Made by a program: the position numbers and the translations under genes. Source: an uncultured Alistipes sp. (GTDB lineage Bacteria; Bacteroidota; Bacteroidia; Bacteroidales; Rikenellaceae). From it: DNA of 64,000 bases. Within the stretch, counting starts at the first letter, position 1; every line of letters begins with the position of its first letter. The notes under the pieces are model-generated. The model searched no databases and had not been told where the DNA came from. It was given only the letters and a program-made list of their open reading frames with translations. Shown here piece after piece: positions 8,976-18,133 of this stretch. The DNA lies in the NCBI GenBank assembly GCA_900545315.1, contig UQYM01000004.1, positions 1 to 64,000 of the forward strand. The letters are read 5' to 3'.

Positions 8976-9341
8976 TATCGGGACGACTCCAACCGGATAT
9001 ATCGATAAATAAAGCTGTTCGATTTTCTCGCTAAGGTTGTCTGCCAGGTAGAGCATAAAATTTCGTTTTAGGAACAACATCATCGAGCAACTCACAAAAC
9101 CCTTATCGCAACATGTTGCGATAAGGGTTTTGTGAGTATATCCATATTGGCTTACGAATCACCGTTTGGAGCCGCAGAATCAACACCGTCTTTAATCAAA
9201 GAAGTCTCGTCCACTAATTGATCTCCAGATCGCTTGCAGCACACAAGACTGACCTACGTGCTTCATTTTTTTGATGCAGACCGATACACAAACTGCTTTG
9301 ATCACTAATTTTGCAACACTGTAAATTATCTTTTGGCAACT
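8976..9341. other. Spacer between pyrD and cinA
   Basis: It holds the 46-bp palindrome and, at its right end, the cinA -7 box TAATTTTG (9306-9313). No gene is seen. Confidence 0.5.
9091..9136. terminator. Perfect 46-bp palindrome, likely terminator of pyrD
   Basis: The two 23-nt arms (9091-9113 and 9114-9136) are exact reverse complements with no spacer. The core can form a GC-rich stem closed around ATG and followed by TTTTGTG on either strand. It lies 115 nt after the pyrD stop codon. Confidence 0.8.
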
Positions 9342-10610
9342 ATGCAAGCAGAGATCATAACCATCGGTGACGAACTGCTCATCGGGCAGGTCATCGACAC
9401 CAATTCAGCCTGGTTGGGCAGTACACTCGGCAACGACGGCATCAAAGTCATTCAGATCACCTCGGTCCAGGACAATGCCTCACAAATTGTTCGCGCAGTC
9501 AATGATGCGCTGTCACGTGCCGATATCGTATTGATGACGGGCGGACTCGGCCCAACTAAAGACGATATCACCAAAAAGACCTTGGCCGAAATGTTCGGCA
9601 TGAAACTGGTTCGCGATGAACAGGTCTATGCCATGGTGGGCAAACAGTTGGCCCTGCGAGGCATTGCCTTTACCGAACTCAATCAGGGCCAAGCACTTGT
9701 TCCCGATGGCTGCACGGTTCTCCCCAACCGCAACGGGACCGCCCCAGGCATGTGGTTCGAACGGAATGGGAAGGTATTGATTTCGATGCCCGGCGTGCCT
9801 TTCGAGATGAAAGCGCTGGTCAAAGAGGAGGTTCTACCGCGTCTGCGCAAACATTTCGCTCTGGATGCCAATGTACACCGTACGATCATCACCTTTGGAC
9901 TGGCTGAATCGATTTTGGCCGACACGATCGCTCCGTGGGAAGAGGCTCTGCCCCCCTATCTGCACTTGGCCTATCTGCCCAGCGCATTGTGTATCCGACT
10001 GCGGCTGTCGGCTTACGAAACAGACCGTCAAAAAGCAGAACAGGAGATCGACAACCAACTCCAGAAACTCGCCAAACTGATTCCTCACTACATTGTGGGT
10101 TCCGAAGAGGATTCGTTGGAGTCGGTGACCGGCCAACTTTTGCGTGACCGCGGCGAGACGCTGGCCACAGCCGAATCTTGCACCGGAGGCAATATTGCTC
10201 ACCGTTTTACCGCCATGCCCGGAGCATCGGACTACTTCAAGGGAGGTGTAGTTGCCTATTCGAACGAAGTGAAGATGGCTCTGCTCGGCGTTGATCCGGA
10301 GAGTCTCAACCAATATGGAGCGGTTAGCCAGAGTGTTGCCGAACAGATGGCCGAAGGGGTACGCCGTGCGACAGGAGCCACCTATGGAATCTCGACAACA
10401 GGCATTGCCGGCCCCACCGGCGGAACTCCCGACAAACCGGTCGGAACGGTTTGGATGGCCGTTGCCACTCCTCATGGGGTCTTTTCAAGGCGAATGGTCT
10501 TCGGCTCGATACGCAGCCAGAACATCGAACGGGCCTCCTCCAACTGTATCAATCTGCTCCGATTGCACCTGTTGGGATTCAGCAACCTTCCCCTCAGTGA
10601 CAATGTCTGA
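9342..10610 (+). CDS. cinA: CinA family protein (nicotinamide-nucleotide amidase)
   Basis: This 422-residue protein combines an N-terminal molybdopterin-binding-like domain (EIITIGDELLIGQ, TGGLGPTKDD) with a C-terminal PncC-type amidase domain (ATAESCTGGN, GIAGPTGG and KPVGTVW). The amidase domain deamidates NMN in pyridine nucleotide salvage. The N-terminal domain has ADP-ribose pyrophosphatase activity in some homologues. The longest frame starts at a TTG at 9333. The ATG at 9342 (MQAEIITIGDE) matches the family start and was chosen. A TAATTTTG box at 9306-9313 lies 28 nt upstream. Confidence 0.94.
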   Translation: MQAEIITIGDELLIGQVIDTNSAWLGSTLGNDGIKVIQITSVQDNASQIVRAVNDALSRADIVLMTGGLGPTKDDITKKTLAEMFGMKLVRDEQVYAMVGKQLALRGIAFTELNQGQALVPDGCTVLPNRNGTAPGMWFERNGKVLISMPGVPFEMKALVKEEVLPRLRKHFALDANVHRTIITFGLAESILADTIAPWEEALPPYLHLAYLPSALCIRLRLSAYETDRQKAEQEIDNQLQKLAKLIPHYIVGSEEDSLESVTGQLLRDRGETLATAESCTGGNIAHRFTAMPGASDYFKGGVVAYSNEVKMALLGVDPESLNQYGAVSQSVAEQMAEGVRRATGATYGISTTGIAGPTGGTPDKPVGTVWMAVATPHGVFSRRMVFGSIRSQNIERASSNCINLLRLHLLGFSNLPLSDNV

Positions 10611-10742
10611 TCGCACGTCCAATTGAGATTGGATAGAAAGATTTGGCTGCATGGTTTGCAGTCAGCCGTACGCCATAACATCACCACCCCCACCTTCGAA
10701 TCTATCACAATACAATAGTCTGATCAATAAAAAGCTTAATAG

Positions 10743-10779
10743 CAGAGGCGCCGACAAATTCTATATGTCTGCGCCTCTG
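10743..10779 (+). terminator. Hairpin downstream of cinA, possible terminator
   Basis: A 9-bp stem (10743-10751 with 10771-10779) is extended by 4 bp beyond one mismatch, with a 9-nt loop. There is no T-run on the + side, so its role as a terminator is uncertain. Confidence 0.4.
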
Positions 10780-11152
10780 ATGTTATCCGGGCTGTATGCA
10801 TTCCCACTACCCCAAACCGTTTCCCTATTAATAATTAAAATAGCCTTTTTGACTTCTCGCAGATCATTTCCCCGAAGCAGCAAAAGGATTGTAGATGCAG
10901 ACACGAGGGTCTCTTCTCGCGGCAGTTCCGCACCAAAATGCGATCTCGTTATGATCTCCAGACAGAGCACTTCTCCTTAGCCTTTTCCTCATATAAACAC
11001 CTGAGCAAAACTGGACCCCACCGGGTTATCCAGAGACCTCAATTGCACAAGACCAGTTCAGTAGCGGTACAAATGGTCTTAATTGTTGATCATTTCGACA
11101 TTTTAAGTCCCTCGGCAACCCCAGACATCCTATTTTCAGAAGTATTTTTCGC

Positions 11153-11160
11153 TATCTTTG
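11153..11160 (+). promoter_or_regulatory. -7 box upstream of the CPA1 antiporter gene
   Basis: TATCTTTG matches the consensus exactly. It lies about 317 nt before the start codon, implying a long leader. No clear -33 was seen. Confidence 0.4.
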
Positions 11161-11477
11161 CAACAGAAGGGACAGGCTCAAGATTGCTTGGTCAAAGATT
11201 GCATTTTGCTCCCCCAGACAGTGCAGTGTACATTTCACCAGGGGAAACGCGAATGAGCTATATTCATTTGCATGTATCGAAGTAGCACCGTTCGGCAAAA
11301 AATCAATCGGCACCTTAGACTGCTGTTCCCTTTGCGGCCGTAAAGACGAAACAGACCACCTCCCTGCATACGAGAGGCAACCCCATAAAGCCTCCCCAAA
11401 TGTGCAAAGGTTCGATTCTCTCTCTTTGCTGCCAGTAATTTTCCCGTTCCGGGAGTTTAACCAACAAAAGTAACACC

Positions 11478-12959
11478 ATGACACTCGACACCGGAAACAT
11501 TCTATTAATAGGTTCAGTCTTACTGTTCATCAGCATTCTGGCTGGGAAAGCCGGTTACCGCTTTGGCGTCCCGATGTTGCTGCTATTTCTCGGCGTGGGC
11601 ATGTTTTTCGGAAGCGATGGCCTCGGTATCCAGTTCAACAACCCCTCCGCAGCCCAATTTATCGGCATGATGGCCCTGAGTATCATCCTGTTTTCGGGTG
11701 GTATGGATACCAAATACGCCGATATCAAACCCATTGCTGCACCCGGTATTTTACTGGCCACATTAGGCGTACTGTTGACCGCTCTGCTTACCGGTACACT
11801 AATCTATTACATCTCAGGCGTTCTGACCGGAAGTCCGAGCCTCACCTACGCCGAATCGCTGCTGTTGGCTGCCGTCATGTCTTCTACCGACTCGGCCTCC
11901 GTCTTTTCCATATTGCGATCCAAAGGCCTGAAACTCAAAGAAAACCTTCGTCCGATGCTCGAATTGGAGAGCGGTAGTAACGACCCCATGGCCTACATGC
12001 TGACCATTCTGTTGATTCAGATCATCCAATCCGGCGATATGAGTTTCTCGCAGGCCATCATGATGCTGTTGCAACAATTTATTATTGGCGGACTGTTCGG
12101 CTACCTGCTGGGTAGACTGGCCCTCTACATCATTAATCGCCTCAACATCGACAACGAAGCCTTCTACCCCATTCTGCTATTGGCCTGCGTATTCTTCATC
12201 TTCGCCTTTACCGATCTGTGCTGCGGGAACGGCTACCTGGCCGTCTATCTGGCCGGGTTGGTCATTGGCAACCACAAAATACTGCACAAAAAGAGTATCC
12301 GAACCTTCTTCGACGGTTTTGCATGGTTGTTCCAACTGATCATGTTCCTCGCATTGGGTCTGCTGGTCAACCCCAAAGAGTTGCTGCCGGTCGCGGGGAT
12401 CGGCCTGCTGGTCGGCGGAGCCATGATTCTGCTGACCCGTCCAATCAGCGTTTGGCTCTGTCTGCTTCCCTTCCGCAAAATAAGCACCCGGGCCAAATTC
12501 TACGTCTCCTGGGTGGGATTGCGCGGAGCAGTACCCATCATCTTTGCCACCTACCCCCTCATCGCCGGACTTGAGAACGCCCACACCATCTTCAATATCG
12601 TCTTCTTTATCACGATTCTTTCACTGCTGGTACAGGGAACGACGGTCAATTACTCGGCTCTTTTACTCAAATTAGGGCGCGTGGCTACCCCCACCAAAAA
12701 AGAGTTCGGGATCGAGTTGCCCGATGAGATCAAATCGACCATGGTCGAACTGAATGTCACCCCCGCCATGCTGGTCAAAGGTGAACGGCTTATGGATATC
12801 GATCTGCCCGACAACACGTTGGCTGTTATGGTCAAACGTCAGGGCCAATTCTTCATTCCGAGCGGCAAAACCAAACTGGCAGCAGGCGACATTTTACTGT
12901 TGCTGTCCGACTCGGCAAGCGATCTACATGAGCTCCGACGCAAACAAATCGCCGGCTAA
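11478..12959 (+). CDS. CPA1-family K+/H+ (or Na+/H+) antiporter with RCK_C tail
   Basis: This 493-residue integral membrane antiporter resembles NhaP2/CvrA. About 12-13 hydrophobic segments fill residues 5-400, with AVMSSTDSASVFSIL, LESGSNDPMAYML and GLRGAVPIIFATYPL, which are CPA1 ion-path motifs. The last 80-90 residues (IKSTMVELNV to LLLLSDS) look like a TrkA-C/RCK_C ligand-binding domain. NhaP2 proteins exchange K+ or Na+ for H+; the ion cannot be told from sequence. It appears monocistronic. Confidence 0.9.
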   Translation: MTLDTGNILLIGSVLLFISILAGKAGYRFGVPMLLLFLGVGMFFGSDGLGIQFNNPSAAQFIGMMALSIILFSGGMDTKYADIKPIAAPGILLATLGVLLTALLTGTLIYYISGVLTGSPSLTYAESLLLAAVMSSTDSASVFSILRSKGLKLKENLRPMLELESGSNDPMAYMLTILLIQIIQSGDMSFSQAIMMLLQQFIIGGLFGYLLGRLALYIINRLNIDNEAFYPILLLACVFFIFAFTDLCCGNGYLAVYLAGLVIGNHKILHKKSIRTFFDGFAWLFQLIMFLALGLLVNPKELLPVAGIGLLVGGAMILLTRPISVWLCLLPFRKISTRAKFYVSWVGLRGAVPIIFATYPLIAGLENAHTIFNIVFFITILSLLVQGTTVNYSALLLKLGRVATPTKKEFGIELPDEIKSTMVELNVTPAMLVKGERLMDIDLPDNTLAVMVKRQGQFFIPSGKTKLAAGDILLLLSDSASDLHELRRKQIAG

Positions 12960-12982
12960 GGTGCGGATTCCGCGACAAAATA

Positions 12983-13013
12983 TTGCGAAACCGGATATTT
13001 TTCTCTAAATTTG
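12983..13013 (+). promoter_or_regulatory. Promoter of the rpmB-rpmG operon
   Basis: TTG (12983-12985), a 20-nt gap and TAAATTTG (13006-13013) fit the Bacteroidetes -33/-7 pattern, 40 nt before rpmB. Confidence 0.65.
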
Positions 13014-13053
13014 TCACTCCTTTTGGAGTAACCACATTAAAACGCACAGTCGT

Positions 13054-13287
13054 ATGAAAATTTGTGAAATCACGGGTAAGGTGGCGCAGGTCGGCAACAA
13101 CGTCGCTCACTCGAACAAAAAGACCAAAAGGCGTTTCAATCCCAATCTGAAAACCAAACGCTTCTGGAGCGAAGAGGAAGGACGATGGATTACGCTCAAG
13201 GTCAGCGCAGCCGGCATCAAAACCATTAACAAGAAAGGTCTGTCAGTAGCCCTCCGGGAAGCTGCCGCACCCCGCAAAGTTTATTAA
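13054..13287 (+). CDS. rpmB: 50S ribosomal protein L28
   Basis: L28 is a small protein of the large ribosomal subunit. The 77-residue sequence has the typical start MKICEITGK, followed by NNVAHSNKKTKRRFNPNL and the C-terminal RWITLKVSAAGIKTINKKG. It is the first gene of a compact ribosomal operon with rpmG (18 nt downstream) and a DUF4295 gene, an order widely conserved in Bacteroidetes. No zinc-binding Cys quartet is seen; only one Cys is present. Confidence 0.96.
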   Translation: MKICEITGKVAQVGNNVAHSNKKTKRRFNPNLKTKRFWSEEEGRWITLKVSAAGIKTINKKGLSVALREAAAPRKVY

Positions 13288-13305
13288 TCAAAAAGCTGAA
13301 ACATC

Positions 13306-13488
13306 ATGGCAAAGAAAGGTAACCGGGTGCAGGTAATCCTCGAATGCATTGAGCAGAAAGAGAGCGGTCTGCCCGGCATGTCACGGTACATCACCACCAA
13401 AAACAAAAAGAACACTCCCGACAGGATGGAACGTAAAAAATACAACCCGATCCTGAAACGAGTAACCATTCACCGCGAAATCAAATAA
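13306..13488 (+). CDS. rpmG: 50S ribosomal protein L33
   Basis: L33 is a 60-residue large-subunit protein. MAKKGNRVQVILECIE, YITTKNKKNTPDRMERKKYNP and the KRVTIHREIK end are characteristic. The paired CxxC motifs of zinc-binding L33 are absent (only one Cys), so this is the zinc-independent form. It sits between rpmB and the DUF4295 gene in one operon. Confidence 0.96.
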   Translation: MAKKGNRVQVILECIEQKESGLPGMSRYITTKNKKNTPDRMERKKYNPILKRVTIHREIK

Positions 13489-13497
13489 GGTTGAATC

Positions 13498-13653
13498 ATG
13501 GCAAAGAAAGTAGTCGCAACACTGAAAACGGGCACTGGTAAAGCGTTTACCAAGTGTATTAAGATGGTCAAATCCGAGAAGACCGGCGCTTATGCGTTCA
13601 AGGCAGAGATCGTTCCTAACGAACAGATCAAGGATTTCTTCGCTAAAAAATAG
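13498..13653 (+). CDS. DUF4295 small basic protein
   Basis: This 51-residue Lys-rich protein (MAKKVVATLKTGTGKAFT ... KDFFAKK) starts 9 nt after rpmG. It matches the DUF4295 protein that follows rpmG in most Bacteroidetes. Its basic charge and fixed place in a ribosomal operon suggest a link with the ribosome, but no function is known to me. A strong terminator follows 17 nt after the stop codon. Confidence 0.88.
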   Translation: MAKKVVATLKTGTGKAFTKCIKMVKSEKTGAYAFKAEIVPNEQIKDFFAKK

Positions 13654-13956
13654 TCGAAAGGCATCTTAATACAAAAAGCTCCTTAATTATTAAGGAGCTT
13701 TTTGTATTTTTGGGCGGTGGCATTTTGCCTGCTAAACATTAAGTTGCTTCTCTGTGAGGGAGGAGGCCAATAGAGCATAAAGTCCTATAAACCTACAAAG
13801 GAGCGCAAAGGGTTTCGAGGCAAAAGCAATTGCACACCCGTTACACGCAGATACGATTCCGGTATTGAATGCCGTTCCCTACTGTACTGTGGGAGAGAAT
13901 CGTTCGAACAGACACGGCCCCGGCCGCAACACAAACGACCAAAACTGAAAATCGAT
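13654..13956. other. Spacer before ftsY
   Basis: It contains the operon terminator with an overlapping -7-like box. Nothing else is recognised. Confidence 0.5.
13671..13712 (+). terminator. Terminator of the rpmB-rpmG-DUF4295 operon
   Basis: A 16-bp stem (13671-13686 with 13690-13705) encloses a 3-nt loop, and its 3' arm holds five T residues. TATTTTTG at 13705-13712 directly after the stem also matches a -7 box and could serve ftsY, about 245 nt away. Confidence 0.88.
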
Positions 13957-14910
13957 ATGGGACTGTTCAATCTCTTTTCGAAAAAGGAGAATAAAGAGGA
14001 TCTAAACAAAGGGCTCGCCAAGACCAAAGAGGGGGTATTTTCCAAACTGGCCCGCGCCATTGCCGGAAAATCCAAGGTTGATGAAGAGGTGTTAGACAAC
14101 CTCGAAGAGATCCTGATCACCTCCGATGTGGGGGTCGATACCACCGTACGCATCATCGAGCGCATCGAAAAGCGTGTTGCCACGGACAAATACATGAACA
14201 CCAACGAGCTGAATGCCATTCTGCGCGATGAGATCACCGCCATGCTCGAAGAGAACCGCGATGGCGAGGGGGCACTATCCTTCGAACGTCAGAACGGTAA
14301 TCCTTTTGTCGTCATGGTGGTGGGTGTCAACGGGGTAGGTAAAACCACAACCATCGGCAAGCTGGCCGCCAAACTCACCAAAGCAGGCAAAAAGGTCTAT
14401 ATCGGAGCTGCCGACACCTTCCGTGCTGCCGCGATCGACCAGTTGGCCGTATGGGCTGAACGGGCCGGAGCTACCATGATCCGCCAGGAGATGGGTTCTG
14501 ATCCGGCATCGGTCGCTTTTGACACCTTGCGCTCGGCCGTCGCCAACAATACCGACGTAGTGTTGATCGATACAGCGGGCCGCTTGCACAACAAAATCGG
14601 ATTGATGAACGAGCTGACCAAAATCCGTAACGTCATGGCGAAGGTGATTCCAGACGCTCCGCACGACGTAATGTTGGTACTTGACGGTTCAACGGGACAG
14701 AATGCTTTTGAACAGGCTAAACAGTTCACCCAGGCCACCAAAGTCACCTCACTGGCCATCACCAAACTGGATGGAACGGCCAAAGGGGGTGTGGTTATCG
14801 GCATCAGCGATCAATTTAAGATTCCAGTCCGTTATATCGGAGTAGGTGAAGGGATCGACCAGTTGCAGGTATTCAACCGCAAAGAGTTTGTGGACAGTCT
14901 GTTCAGCTAA
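13957..14910 (+). CDS. ftsY: Signal recognition particle receptor FtsY
   Basis: FtsY is the SRP receptor GTPase that delivers ribosome-nascent chain complexes to the membrane. At 317 residues it has a short, Lys-rich amphipathic N-terminus and then the NG domain. Visible motifs are EEVLDNLEEILITSDVGVDT (N domain), GVNGVGKTTTIGKLA (P-loop), DTFRAAAIDQL, DTAGRL, TKLDGTAKGG and GVGEGIDQLQVF at the end. It lacks the long acidic A domain of E. coli FtsY, as is common in this phylum. It appears to be transcribed alone. Confidence 0.97.
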   Translation: MGLFNLFSKKENKEDLNKGLAKTKEGVFSKLARAIAGKSKVDEEVLDNLEEILITSDVGVDTTVRIIERIEKRVATDKYMNTNELNAILRDEITAMLEENRDGEGALSFERQNGNPFVVMVVGVNGVGKTTTIGKLAAKLTKAGKKVYIGAADTFRAAAIDQLAVWAERAGATMIRQEMGSDPASVAFDTLRSAVANNTDVVLIDTAGRLHNKIGLMNELTKIRNVMAKVIPDAPHDVMLVLDGSTGQNAFEQAKQFTQATKVTSLAITKLDGTAKGGVVIGISDQFKIPVRYIGVGEGIDQLQVFNRKEFVDSLFS

Positions 14911-15393
14911 TCGGAATCAGACTCAAACGACCGGCTAACCGATCAATCGTCACAAGAAGATCTGCAATACGGATTTTTGACAGCAAACAGGCCTTTAGCC
15001 AAATCTTCCATCCATTCACATCCTACAATGATGGAGGACAAATCAGCCATTGCCCTGACCATAAACGCAATCGGCTGGTTGGACTCAACTATATACAGAT
15101 CACTCCATACGACCGGCAGCAATTGCGTATAACAATGACACGTCAATCATGGTGCAAGCTTGAGACAAATGGTAGTATCTGTGGTATGTAGAAAGAGTTT
15201 TATTCATTATCCTGCTATTTGCAGGTGTTGCTCTGACAAAAAATCAACAGCGAAAAAGAATCGTATCGTATAGCATCTAACTGCAACCGGAGACCCTGCG
15301 TGGTCTTTGCTCAATACCAACCTTTACGATCTACCATTCTATCATCGATTTTCCGCCACCGGCACCGCTTTATCTTATCTACCCAACCATAGC

Positions 15394-15427
15394 AAAACGT
15401 CCGATTCGATCGGGCGTTTTATTTTTT
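15394..15427 (+). terminator. Rho-independent terminator, + strand
   Basis: An 11-bp stem (15394-15404 with 15410-15420, one G-U pair) is followed by TTTTATTTTTT. It lies 484 nt after ftsY, the nearest upstream gene. It may end a long ftsY transcript or an unseen RNA. Confidence 0.8.
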
Positions 15428-15785
15428 ATAACAATTTTATTATCTGCATTTTACCGAACAACACACAACCAGTAACATTTCCTCAAGGTTTTCAGAAAAG
15501 AGCTATCAATACCGTATTTTCAGGGTAGTTTGCAGCGGTAGTGGCACACCTTTAACAGATAACACAGAGAGGACTCCTACAATTTTCTTCGATCCGTTGC
15601 GTAGACCATTCTCAGCAACTCGGAAACATTTGATAAGATATTTACACTGAATCGTTTGGAGATACAGCAACTTTGTTATAACTTTAACAGTGACGATATT
15701 GATCAGGATTGACAGCCCCATTTTCAATCATCATCCGAAGATAACGGCACACTGTCGCCACTCGTCCTACCCTTTACTTCCAACC

Positions 15786-15793
15786 TAAATTTG
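15786..15793 (+). promoter_or_regulatory. -7 box for the first paralogue
   Basis: TAAATTTG matches the -7 consensus and ends only 6 nt before the ATG at 15800. The transcript would therefore start at or just before the start codon, giving a leaderless or nearly leaderless mRNA. No -33 element was found. Confidence 0.45.
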
Positions 15794-15799
15794 CGGCTT

Positions 15800-16987
15800 A
15801 TGAAACGGTGGTGGATTCTCTTCGCTATGGTACCGCTCCTACTCGGGAATGCCATGTTGTATGCCCAACCGGGAATGTCCTCACGCACAACCTCACCAGC
15901 AATCTCCAGTCAGACTTCCGACCCAAACGTCGGACAAAAGATAACGGAACAATTTAAAATCAGTACGTTACAAGATTGGATGAACGCAGCGCGTAACGAT
16001 TCGCTATTTTCTGCGTTGACCGCCCTGTTCAATCGTGTCCCAAAAACCACAGGGGAATTCAAAAAAGACCCAGACAAACTATTGCTACTCTATGCTGCAT
16101 CGGTCTTTCGTGTCGACGAATACATGTCCATACCGATCCTTGAAGCCCGATTCGACTCCTTGGTCCAAGCAGGCCAATGGAAGGAGGCCTGCAATTTGGC
16201 TCAGGAGATTCTGTGTATTTCACCGGTTACCCCCTACATTTTATCGGAAACCATCAAACTAAAACAACAATTCGATCCCGAAGCAACCAACGAACTCTCC
16301 TCATTGCGGAATCGGCTTAAACTCGGCCTCCAAGCAATCGAATATTTAGGCAATGGCAGCAAACGTATTCCATTTGTCGTCGTTAACATGGAGGACGAAT
16401 TTCTCTACTTGTCTGAAGTTCTGATGATCGACTCTCTCGAGGCCTTCGAATGGGAGACCAATACCCCTCCGGATGTCTACATCAACAAAGTGGCGCTAAT
16501 GGAGGAGGATGCACAGTATCTGGGCAAAGACACGCTCTGGTTCAATGTCTCCGGACCCATGCGCAGACTTGACAGAATGATGGAACTCGCCTTGGAGCAA
16601 ATGGTCAACGAAATAGAGCCAAGTGACACGACCCAACAAAACGGTTACCTCAAGAAGTCACTACCTATCCGAAATCTTCCTTTCGGACCGCCACCCATCA
16701 CTCCACAGAGAGATTCGCTTACGCCTCCACAAAAGACAGAAACGCCCCCTTCCACCCGACTCTCACTGATTCAATGGTCCACAGAGGGGACAGTGGGGAC
16801 CGACGATCCGACTACCGCTTGGAATTTCCCTGACTCTAAGGTTCAAATCGTTTCGAGGCTGTCTATTACCCTATGCCTGATTGTCCCAAAACACACCTCC
16901 ATTTCCCAAAATGTCAGGGAATTTCATACACAGCTTCGGTCTGAGATACCTTTTCAACAAGCCCGAAGTTGCACGAACACCGTCTGA
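15800..16987 (+). CDS. Secreted protein of unknown function, DUF4919-like (tentative)
   Basis: This 395-residue protein has a cleavable signal peptide (MKRWWILFAMVPLLLGNAMLY, cut after AQ). The body (about residues 55-270) contains a helical repeat-like part (WKEACNLAQEILCISPVTPY), then GNGSKRIPFVVVNMEDEFLYL and a part ending DTLWFNVSGPMRRLDRMM. It shares this layout with the next gene, so the two are paralogues. The last 125 residues are Pro/Thr/Ser-rich and end in unrelated sequence. The resemblance to DUF4919 is from memory of its pattern. The ATG at 15800 was chosen over a TTG inside the promoter. Confidence 0.7.
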   Translation: MKRWWILFAMVPLLLGNAMLYAQPGMSSRTTSPAISSQTSDPNVGQKITEQFKISTLQDWMNAARNDSLFSALTALFNRVPKTTGEFKKDPDKLLLLYAASVFRVDEYMSIPILEARFDSLVQAGQWKEACNLAQEILCISPVTPYILSETIKLKQQFDPEATNELSSLRNRLKLGLQAIEYLGNGSKRIPFVVVNMEDEFLYLSEVLMIDSLEAFEWETNTPPDVYINKVALMEEDAQYLGKDTLWFNVSGPMRRLDRMMELALEQMVNEIEPSDTTQQNGYLKKSLPIRNLPFGPPPITPQRDSLTPPQKTETPPSTRLSLIQWSTEGTVGTDDPTTAWNFPDSKVQIVSRLSITLCLIVPKHTSISQNVREFHTQLRSEIPFQQARSCTNTV

Positions 16988-17075
16988 ATGAGACAATCCA
17001 CAATGCACACCAGGCAGATGAACTTCAAAGGCCCGACAAGAAGACATAAAGTTCAACTCTGCAAACCCTACAACC

Positions 17076-17933
17076 ATGAAACGAATCTTTTCATTCGGGG
17101 CGGCAGCCATCTTACTGGCTGGACTCTTGCTAAGCCTGAATGTCCCCAGCAATCCGCCTGAGGCAACCTCACCAAACGAACCGTCCCAAACCAAGCCGAT
17201 CGACAGCGCCGCACTGGACAATTCAGATCTCCTATTTCAGCAATACCGGGCCGAACAGATTGCCCGTATGCCTATGGATTCAACCGGCGCACTGGATCTG
17301 CAGGCCTGGGGCAGAGATGCCTGCAATGATTCGCTGTTTAATGCACTGGCTGAACAATTTGCAAAGTTGCCGCATACCGAATCATACTTTTTGAATGACA
17401 TCAACAACATGATGATTCTTTTTTACGGGGTCAATTATCGGTCAGACAACGCCTCGTTGTTGATGCGCGAACAGGAGTTCGATCTCAATTTTCGCAAAGG
17501 AAACTACAAAAAGGCATTCCAAATTGCGCAAGAAATTCTGAAATTTGCACCGGCTTCACCGCACGTACTGGATGTAACCGCATTTTTACAGTTTAAGCTC
17601 GACTCTACAGCCAAAGAGGCGATCCAATCTTACCAGGCACGTGCCATGTGGTGTCTTTTTGCGATGGATATATTGGGAGATGGAAGCCAACAAGCTCCAA
17701 TCCTGATTACCAACGTGTCGGATGAATATTTCTATCTTGCCCGGAAATTAAAGGTTTTTAAAATCGAAGGACAGGAGATGATAACCAACCCGATCACAGG
17801 GGCCGAATGTGACGTACTGACTCTCAGCGAAGAGGATGCAAAACGCTTGGGGCGCGATGCAATCTGGTTCGATGCCGATTTCTCGATGCAAAGGATGTGG
17901 AGACTGCTCAACACCCCCTCTGACTCGGATTAA
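17076..17933 (+). CDS. Secreted paralogue of the preceding protein, DUF4919-like (tentative)
   Basis: This 285-residue protein begins with a signal peptide (MKRIFSFGAAAILLAGLLL). It parallels its neighbour: ARDACNDSLFNAL-type segment (CNDSLFNALAEQF against ARNDSLFSALTALF), KKAFQIAQEILKFAP against KEACNLAQEILCISP, LGDGSQQAPILITNVSDEYFYL against LGNGSKRIPFVVVNMEDEFLYL, and DAIWFDADFSMQRM at the end. It lacks the long Pro-rich tail of the first copy. No catalytic motif is recognised. It lies 88 nt downstream, so the pair may form an operon. Secretion to the periplasm or outer membrane is inferred. Confidence 0.75.
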   Translation: MKRIFSFGAAAILLAGLLLSLNVPSNPPEATSPNEPSQTKPIDSAALDNSDLLFQQYRAEQIARMPMDSTGALDLQAWGRDACNDSLFNALAEQFAKLPHTESYFLNDINNMMILFYGVNYRSDNASLLMREQEFDLNFRKGNYKKAFQIAQEILKFAPASPHVLDVTAFLQFKLDSTAKEAIQSYQARAMWCLFAMDILGDGSQQAPILITNVSDEYFYLARKLKVFKIEGQEMITNPITGAECDVLTLSEEDAKRLGRDAIWFDADFSMQRMWRLLNTPSDSD

Positions 17934-18133
17934 GAGGAACAAGAAGATCGGAACATACCGAAACAGGAAACGCACTATGTTTTTATCCTCAAACGAACGA
18001 ATGGACGATCGCAAACCGGACCACAGAGCCTACCCAATGAAAACACGCCCACAGAAACGGCACCATAATCAATAAAACCCGAGGCAGACAGATTCGATTG
18101 GCATAACGATGGTGGCTGCCCCAATGCAGATTC

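Larger units (their letters stand above)
10611..11477. other. Long spacer between cinA and the CPA1 antiporter gene
   Basis: It holds the hairpin at 10743-10779 and the -7 box at 11153-11160. The open frames in it lack similarity to any family I know. The last 310 nt would be a long untranslated leader if transcription begins at the -7 box. Confidence 0.5.
14911..15799. other. Long spacer between ftsY and the first paralogue
   Basis: It contains the terminator at 15394-15427, a small 5-bp hairpin at 15211-15225 and a -7 box directly before the next gene. No reading frame in it resembles a protein family I know. Confidence 0.5.
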
